Of a stretch of 11,863 nt of DNA, positions 7,154-11,863 are shown in pieces; position 1 is the first letter of the stretch; each line of letters begins with the position of its first letter. This DNA comes from an uncultured Spirochaetaceae bacterium. Its GTDB lineage: Bacteria; Spirochaetota; Spirochaetia; Treponematales; Treponemataceae. The position numbers were made by a program, and so were the translations under genes. Below the pieces are notes generated by a model, which ran no database searches, had not been told where the DNA came from, and saw only the letters and a list, made by a program, of their open reading frames with translations. The stretch covers positions 1 through 11,863 of the forward strand of contig CACYDQ010000415.1 of assembly GCA_902773215.1 (NCBI GenBank). The letters run 5' to 3'.

Positions 7154-8656
7154 ATGCTTAACCTCAACAACAAGACTGCGAACATCAAGCACGAGGTGCT
7201 GGTCAGGATAGCCCGGCTCCAGCTGGAGGGCAAGCTGGAGGAGGGGGTGCACTTCATCCCCCGCGAGATGGCCCCCCGCGACCGGCAGCCGATGAGGTGC
7301 TGCATCTACCATGACCGCGAGATACTGCGCATGCGCGTGCTCGCCCGCCTGGGCTTTTCCATAGAGAAAATCGACGAGGAGCGCACCCTTGCCTCCTACG
7401 CGAAGGAGGCTTTGGTCAGGGAGAAGCCCACCTGGCCCATGCTGACCGTCCTGCACGACGCGTGCAACGGCTGCGTCCGTTCCCACTTCATGGTCACGAA
7501 CGCGTGCCAGGCCTGCTACGCCCGCCCCTGCATGATGAACTGCCCCCGGAAGGCGATTACCGTGGAGAAGCGGGCGGTCATAGACGAGAAGCTCTGCGTC
7601 AACTGCGGCCGCTGCCTGGACAACTGCCCCTACCATGCGATTATAAAAATCCCTGTCCCCTGCGAGGAAGCCTGCCCTGTCGGCGCGATTTCCAAGGACG
7701 AGAACGGGCTTGAGACGATTGACTACCACAAGTGCATCTTCTGCGGCAACTGCATGCGGGAATGTCCCTTCGGCGCGATGATGGACAAGAGCCAGCTGGT
7801 GGACGTGATACACAAGATTATGTCCAAGGGAAGGCGGGTCGTCGCCCTCTACGCTCCCTCCATCGCGAGCCAGTTCAAGGCGGACGCGGGGCAGCTGGAG
7901 CAAGCCATGCTCGCCCTCGGCTTTGACAAGGTCTACGAGGTCGCGCAGGGAGCGGACATCTGCGCCCGGAAAGAGGCGGGGGAGTTCGAGGAGCGGATGG
8001 CGCGGGGCGACAAGATGATGACGACCTCCTGCTGCTCGGCATACGTCCGCGCGGTCAGGATTCATGTCCCCGAGCTGAAGGACTGCGTGTCCCAGACCCG
8101 GAGCCCCATGCACTACACGGCGGCACTCGCCCGCGAGGACGACAAGGACTGCGTGACGGTGTTCATCGGCCCCTGCATCGCCAAGCGGCGCGAGGCGTTC
8201 GACGACGACGACGTGGACTACGTGCTCTCCGTCGAGGAGCTTTCCGCATTCCTTGAGGCGAAGGGCGTGGACATAAACGAGCTTGAGGGAACGGAGAAAG
8301 AACAGGCCGCCAGCCGCTACGGGCGGAACTTCGCCCAGAGCGGGGGCGTGCTCGAGGCGGTCAAGGCCAACCTGAAAGACCCCTCGCTTCTCCGCGAGGG
8401 CAGGATAAACGGGCTGAACAAGCAGGGCATGAACGCGCTCAAGCGATACGGCTTCATCAACTCTGGAAAGATTCCCACGCCGCCGGACTGCCCCAACCTG
8501 ATCGAGGTGATGTCATGCGAGGGCGGCTGCATTGCGGGGCCCTCCGTCATCACCGACATCAAGGCATCCGCAAGCCAGCTGAAGAAATACGTTGACGCGG
8601 CGGCATCCGTCCCTGTGGCGGCAGGACCGGACAAAAACGCGGGGAACGCCCCCTGA
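7154..8656 (+). CDS. [FeFe]-hydrogenase, group-B-like, with N-terminal FeS clusters
   Basis: Predicted cytoplasmic [FeFe]-hydrogenase, 500 residues, interconverting protons and H2 with electrons relayed through FeS clusters. The N-terminal 100 residues (HEVLVRIARLQLEGKL, IPREMAP) are, as I recall, characteristic of the group B family. Then come cysteine sets at 104, 107, 118, 121, 126, 130; the ferredoxin pair CVNCGRCLDNCP (148-159) and CIFCGNCMRECP (194-205); and 170, 174, enough for at least three [4Fe-4S] clusters. H-cluster loops: L1 TSCCSAY with Cys293 (proton relay) and Cys294 (ligand); L2 GPCIAKRRE with Cys341, Lys344, Glu347; L3 EVMSCEGGCIAGPS with Cys455 and Cys459. L1 has Ser where Pro is usual, and L2 has Gly for the Met of group A. 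All H-cluster ligands are present, so activity is plausible. No ribosome site precedes ATG 7154. Maturases HydE/F/G are not in the window. The next gene overlaps by 1 bp (TGATG). Its electron partner is unknown. Confidence 0.92.
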   Translation: MLNLNNKTANIKHEVLVRIARLQLEGKLEEGVHFIPREMAPRDRQPMRCCIYHDREILRMRVLARLGFSIEKIDEERTLASYAKEALVREKPTWPMLTVLHDACNGCVRSHFMVTNACQACYARPCMMNCPRKAITVEKRAVIDEKLCVNCGRCLDNCPYHAIIKIPVPCEEACPVGAISKDENGLETIDYHKCIFCGNCMRECPFGAMMDKSQLVDVIHKIMSKGRRVVALYAPSIASQFKADAGQLEQAMLALGFDKVYEVAQGADICARKEAGEFEERMARGDKMMTTSCCSAYVRAVRIHVPELKDCVSQTRSPMHYTAALAREDDKDCVTVFIGPCIAKRREAFDDDDVDYVLSVEELSAFLEAKGVDINELEGTEKEQAASRYGRNFAQSGGVLEAVKANLKDPSLLREGRINGLNKQGMNALKRYGFINSGKIPTPPDCPNLIEVMSCEGGCIAGPSVITDIKASASQLKKYVDAAASVPVAAGPDKNAGNAP

Positions 8657-10524
8657 TGCAGGAAAAAGAGTTCCCGCCCAAAGCCGCGTGGGCCTTCAGC
8701 ATCAGTGCGGCGGCCCTCTTCTGCGGGGGGCTCGCGCTCCTCATTGTCTCATCCTCGCTCTCGGGCGGGGTGCAGGCTTTCCTGGAAGACAAAATCTTCC
8801 ACAGGGCGTTCGACGGGGAGAAGTGGCTTCCGACCATCATCTCCCTCCTGTCATACCCCATCTTCATCTCCATCGCTGGGGCAGCCCTCATCTACGCGAG
8901 GCTCCCCGAACGGAACAAGATTTTTCTCCTCTGCCTCTATGCGGCGGGGCTTACCCTCATGCTGGCAGTCTGCTTTGCCAGGAACACTGACCACTACATC
9001 GACTCGGACATGGGGGCGGAAATCGCGCTCGCAAAGGAATGCTTTTTGAGCAAGTCCTTCTGGCCCCGGGGCTGGTGCTATTCGACCGAGCTTCGGACCC
9101 TGAACACCCAGCTGTTGTCCGCCCCCCTCTTCTGTTTTACGGCCAGCTGGCACCTGGTCAAGACGCTGACCTGCCTCCTCTGCCTGCCCGTCCTCTTTGC
9201 CGCATCGTGCTTCCTCGTGAAAGCCCTTGGCATAAAGAGCCGCCCGCTCCGGCTCCTGGCCTGCATCATAAGCGTCTGCCCCTGGTCGCTTGACATCTGG
9301 CAGTTCGTCACGCTGGGGGGCTACTACGTGCCCAAGATTGCGGTACTGTATGCCCACCTCGCGCTTTTCATCAATCTCTCGTTCGGCCAGCCGTCCGGCG
9401 GGGAGCTTTCCGCCCGGAAAAGGAAAGTCCTGCTCATAACGCTCTCTGCCCTGTCGTTCATCGAGGGGCTCACGAGCATCCGCTATATCTTCGTCATCAT
9501 CCTGCCCCTCGCGTCGGTGTGCGTCTGGCTGGCGGCGGACCGGGGCATGAAAGGCGGCGTGCCCCTCACGGCAAGGGCCCTGCTCGCCGACCACAAGGCC
9601 CGCCTGTCTCTGTCCTCCCTGCTGGCGGCGGGCGCTGGCTACCTTCTGAATTCAACCCTGCTCAGGAAGCTCTACAGCTTTTCGATATGGTACGAGACTG
9701 CGTTCGGCAAGCTGGAGGACGTGAGCGCCAAGCAGCTGCATGACGACCTGCTCGGACTCATGGGATACAACGAGCAGGTGTCCGTCCTGTCCCCGGCGGG
9801 CATCACGAACATCCTCCTCTACCTCTTCCTTGCCCTGCTGCTCTGCTTCACCGTCCGCTTCCTGTTCAGGGACAGGCAGGACTACAGCGAAAGGCTGTCA
9901 TTCTACATCATCTTCAGCCTGGCGAGCATCGCCATCACGGGCTTCCTCTACCTGCACGTCAAGTACATCGCCCGCTACTTTATACTCGGCCTTGCCCTGG
10001 TCCCCGCCGCCACGGCCATTATAATAGAAGGAAACTCATCCCCGGGCAGGCAGCTTCCCCGCCGCCTGCTCGCGCTGGCAGGGGCCGTGTTCGTCCTGAC
10101 GAACAGCTTTACGACGCTTTCGGCGACATTCAGCTCCGACGTGAACGCGGGGCTCGCCGGGGTCATATCCTTCCTGGATGGCTCCGGGATGGACTTCGGC
10201 TATTCCGTCACGCCCTATTCCAGCCGCCTCGCCTTCATGATGGACGGCAGGATTGACTTTGCGACGGTCTCCGCCGAGGAGGAGGAAGGCGGTTTCGTCC
10301 TGCCGGAGGAGTTCACCCCCAGCCTCTTCCTGTCTCCCAAACGCTACTATGAAGAAGTATTTCACTCTGGAAAAAAATGCTTTTTTATGGTAGACTATGG
10401 GACATGGGAACTCTCGCGGGACAACTCCGTGTTCGACGCGGGAAAGCTGGCCTATGATGACGGGGTGTACAGGGTCTACGCCTACCCGTCACCGGAGGTC
10501 TTTAGAAGGAGCTTTGGAAAATGA
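8656..10524 (+). CDS. Polytopic membrane protein, possible GT-C glycosyltransferase
   Basis: 622 residues with about 11-13 predicted membrane helices (for example 12-34, 60-81, 89-108, 152-190, 199-241, 257-295, 318-337, 382-403, 413-433, 438-457, 468-486) and a soluble C-terminal tail of about 130 residues. The loop after the third helix carries acidic DSDMGAE (116-122), followed by CYSTELRTLNTQ at 141-152. An acidic pair in the first large outer loop, a multi-helix body and an extracytoplasmic C-terminal domain are the pattern of GT-C enzymes, which move sugars from polyprenyl-phosphate carriers. I recall similar unnamed membrane proteins in gut anaerobes but cannot assign a reaction. It overlaps the hydrogenase stop by 1 bp and the channel start by 4 bp, so all three are coupled. 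The ribosome site is weak (GGGGA at 8641-8645), consistent with reinitiation after the hydrogenase. The GT-C call is inference; a transporter or flippase is possible. Confidence 0.8.
   Translation: MQEKEFPPKAAWAFSISAAALFCGGLALLIVSSSLSGGVQAFLEDKIFHRAFDGEKWLPTIISLLSYPIFISIAGAALIYARLPERNKIFLLCLYAAGLTLMLAVCFARNTDHYIDSDMGAEIALAKECFLSKSFWPRGWCYSTELRTLNTQLLSAPLFCFTASWHLVKTLTCLLCLPVLFAASCFLVKALGIKSRPLRLLACIISVCPWSLDIWQFVTLGGYYVPKIAVLYAHLALFINLSFGQPSGGELSARKRKVLLITLSALSFIEGLTSIRYIFVIILPLASVCVWLAADRGMKGGVPLTARALLADHKARLSLSSLLAAGAGYLLNSTLLRKLYSFSIWYETAFGKLEDVSAKQLHDDLLGLMGYNEQVSVLSPAGITNILLYLFLALLLCFTVRFLFRDRQDYSERLSFYIIFSLASIAITGFLYLHVKYIARYFILGLALVPAATAIIIEGNSSPGRQLPRRLLALAGAVFVLTNSFTTLSATFSSDVNAGLAGVISFLDGSGMDFGYSVTPYSSRLAFMMDGRIDFATVSAEEEEGGFVLPEEFTPSLFLSPKRYYEEVFHSGKKCFFMVDYGTWELSRDNSVFDAGKLAYDDGVYRVYAYPSPEVFRRSFGK
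10506..10511 (+). promoter_or_regulatory. Ribosome binding site of the first channel gene
   Basis: AAGGAG sits 9 bp before ATG 10521, inside the end of the membrane-protein gene. It supports the start at 10521, whose ATG overlaps the preceding stop as ATGA. Confidence 0.7.
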
Positions 10525-11618
10525 GCGAAAAGCATAGGAAAAAGAAACGGAGGCTGCTCAGGGGGCTGAAGCGTGGGCTGAAGAATCCCTTCACCTACCT
10601 GATGATCCTGATTATGGGGATGCTGGTGCTCTCCACCTACGTGGTCTACAAGACCGAGACCAAGACGGACTCCGGCATAACGGGAATGTTCGACGCGGTG
10701 TGGCATACGATCGTCGCGGTCGTCGCGGCTTACTACGACTTCTACGTCAAGTCCGTACCCGGCCGCTTCGCCTCGCTGGTGCTGCTGCTTTTGGGCATGG
10801 CTTTCTGGGCGGTCATAATCGGAAAGATTACCTCGGTAATCATGGACATTCAGTCAAAGAACAACAAAGGATTAAAGAAGATAAGGGCTATGAAAGGACA
10901 TTTTTTGCTTTGCGGCTGGAGGAGCGGCTTTGAGCAGCTTCTGGACACGGTGATGCGGTCCAACCCGGACATCACCCCCGACATGATCATCCTGGTGAAC
11001 AACGCCCCCTCCCAGCAGGTGGAGCAGCTCAAGGAGGATTCCCGTTTCAGCGGCGTCAAGTACGTCGCCGGTGACTTCTCCGACGCGGAGACCCTCAAGC
11101 GCGCCCACATCGACACGGCGGGCCGCGTCCTCGTCATAGCGGACCCGGGCACGGGCAAGTCCTCCTCGATGGAGATAGACTCCCGCACCGTCCTTGCCGT
11201 CCTGACGATGAAGAACCTGAACCCGTCGGTCTACATCTCCGCCGAGCTTCTGGACGAGAAGCTCGCCGAGCACCTGCGGCTCGCCCACTGCGACGAGATA
11301 ATCCTGACCCAGGAGTACGAGCACAGCCTGCTCGCGACGGCATCCAGCGGCCAGGGCTACAGCAACGTGATCAAGTCGCTCATCAGCGATGACTCCGACA
11401 CGGGAATCGTCGTCGCCTCCTTCCCGCAGGGCTACGTGGGCAAGAACTACGGAGACCTGGAGTCCTACTATGGCAAGCAGGGGGAATCCAAGCTTCTGGT
11501 CGGTCTGCTGCTCAATGGGGACGGCCACCGCAACGAGCCCCTGCTCACGCCGGCGACATCCTACGTCATCCCCAGGAACTCCAAGTCCATCTTGGTCTGC
11601 GCGAACGAAAACAGCTAG
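10521..11618 (+). CDS. 2TM-RCK ion-channel-like protein with an atypical selectivity filter
   Basis: 365 residues. A basic N-terminus (EKHRKKKRRLLRGLKRGLK) leads to membrane helix 1 (about 24-43), a pore-helix region (57-67), a filter position (68-73), helix 2 (about 83-108), and a cytoplasmic RCK/TrkA-N-like domain from about 125 (GHFLLCGW) with GDFSDAETLKRAHID (184-198), DSRTVLAVLT and a DEIILTQEY strand, then a shorter RCK-C-like region. This is the layout of MthK-type channels. The filter, which should read TVGYGD, is VAAYYD; it is placed by the shared following pattern (D-F-Y...GR). The GxGxxG loop of the RCK domain is GWRSGF (132-137), and the acidic residue expected after the next strand is Asn (160-161). 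It is therefore unlikely to be an ordinary potassium channel or a typical NAD binder. A partial paralog follows. It could be a non-selective or anion channel, or a sensor without conduction. Confidence 0.85.
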   Translation: MSEKHRKKKRRLLRGLKRGLKNPFTYLMILIMGMLVLSTYVVYKTETKTDSGITGMFDAVWHTIVAVVAAYYDFYVKSVPGRFASLVLLLLGMAFWAVIIGKITSVIMDIQSKNNKGLKKIRAMKGHFLLCGWRSGFEQLLDTVMRSNPDITPDMIILVNNAPSQQVEQLKEDSRFSGVKYVAGDFSDAETLKRAHIDTAGRVLVIADPGTGKSSSMEIDSRTVLAVLTMKNLNPSVYISAELLDEKLAEHLRLAHCDEIILTQEYEHSLLATASSGQGYSNVIKSLISDDSDTGIVVASFPQGYVGKNYGDLESYYGKQGESKLLVGLLLNGDGHRNEPLLTPATSYVIPRNSKSILVCANENS

Positions 11619-11626
11619 GGGGCTGC

Positions 11627-11630
11627 GGAG
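11627..11630 (+). promoter_or_regulatory. Ribosome binding site of the second channel gene
   Basis: GGAG lies 5 bp before ATG 11636, in the 17-bp gap after the first channel gene. It supports a real start for the truncated downstream gene. Confidence 0.65.
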
Positions 11631-11635
11631 AAAAG

Positions 11636-11863
11636 ATGAGCAAAAAGAAAGACGGAAAGCAGAGGCACTTCTTCCATGCGCTGAAGGTCCTGCTCAAGAA
11701 CCCCTCGACATACGCATACCTGGCTATCCTCCTCCTCATCGGGTGCATGGCGGCAGTCGTCTACAACGTTGAGACCAAGACAGGAAGCGGAATAGAAACC
11801 AAGTTCGACACCTTCTATTTCATGTGCGTCGCGGTGTTCGCAGGATACTTCGAGTACGTGTGC
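11636..11863 (+). CDS. Second 2TM channel-like paralog (3' end missing)
   Basis: The frame is open from ATG 11636 to the window end, 76 codons, with no stop. It aligns without gaps to the first channel protein: basic start, LKNPSTY against LKNPFTY, a membrane helix (about 26-44), VVYNVETKTGSGI against VVYKTETKTDSGI, then a pore-helix region starting FDTFYFMCVAV. At the filter position it has FAGYFE where the neighbour has VAAYYD and potassium channels have TVGYGD. It is thus a paralog made by tandem duplication and also lacks a canonical filter, although it keeps the first Gly-Tyr pair. Only helix 1 and the pore loop are in view; helix 2 and any RCK domain lie beyond the window. It is probably co-transcribed with its neighbour and may form a heteromer with it. 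Confidence 0.82.
   Translation, partial: MSKKKDGKQRHFFHALKVLLKNPSTYAYLAILLLIGCMAAVVYNVETKTGSGIETKFDTFYFMCVAVFAGYFEYVC

Noticed and set aside
7082..8113. Long open frame on the - strand opposite the hydrogenase gene
   Set aside because: It mirrors the hydrogenase coding strand, shows no motif, and would require an antisense start without a ribosome site. Treated as a compositional shadow.
10361..10398. AT-rich patch as an internal promoter for the channel genes
   Set aside because: Candidate -35 and -10 hexamers match the consensus poorly at any normal spacing, and the genes are already coupled by an ATGA overlap.
11139..11162. Walker A-like pattern ADPGTGKS in the first channel protein
   Set aside because: It lies in the RCK strand-loop where related proteins have a variable ADE/ADP loop before DSRT; there is no Walker B or NTPase fold, so the match is coincidental.

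Overview
The window is a GC-rich stretch of bacterial DNA, densely coded, with every supported gene on the + strand. Two blocks are separated by a 43-bp gap (7111-7153). An [FeFe]-hydrogenase points to a strict anaerobe, and a CUT1 sugar importer with several alpha-glucoside enzymes points to a carbohydrate-fermenting gut, rumen or sediment organism. A spirochaete related to Treponema is my best guess from the overall gene style. That is recollection, not proof, and a Firmicute or other anaerobe is possible.

Block 1 (1-7110) is a tightly packed sugar operon. It holds the 3' end of a MalF-type permease, a MalG-type permease, an amylosucrase-family GH13 enzyme, a GH65 disaccharide phosphorylase fused in one polypeptide to beta-phosphoglucomutase, and a PfkB fructokinase-like kinase. 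Junctions are ATGA overlaps or gaps of 3 and 20 bp. Read together, sucrose or a related alpha-glucoside enters through the importer. The GH13 enzyme moves the glucosyl unit to a glucan (or water, or an isomer) and releases fructose. The kinase phosphorylates the fructose. The GH65-PGM fusion phosphorolyses an alpha-disaccharide to beta-glucose-1-phosphate and converts it to glucose-6-phosphate. The binding protein and ATPase are not in the window.

Block 2 (7154 to the end) starts from a probable extended -10 promoter lying inside an 8-bp perfect inverted repeat. The -10 is so close to the ATG that the transcript is probably leaderless. It encodes a group-B-like [FeFe]-hydrogenase, a polytopic membrane protein with a GT-C glycosyltransferase look, and two tandem paralogous 2TM-RCK channel-like proteins. 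The second of these is cut by the window end and begins at 11636. The first three genes are coupled by TGATG or ATGA overlaps and the fourth follows after 17 bp.

The most unusual observation is in the two channel paralogs. They align without gaps through the pore, but the potassium selectivity filter TVGYGD is replaced by VAAYYD in the first and FAGYFE in the second. The first also has altered nucleotide-binding residues in its RCK domain. They look like a pair of non-canonical, possibly heteromeric, ligand-gated channel subunits co-expressed with a hydrogenase.
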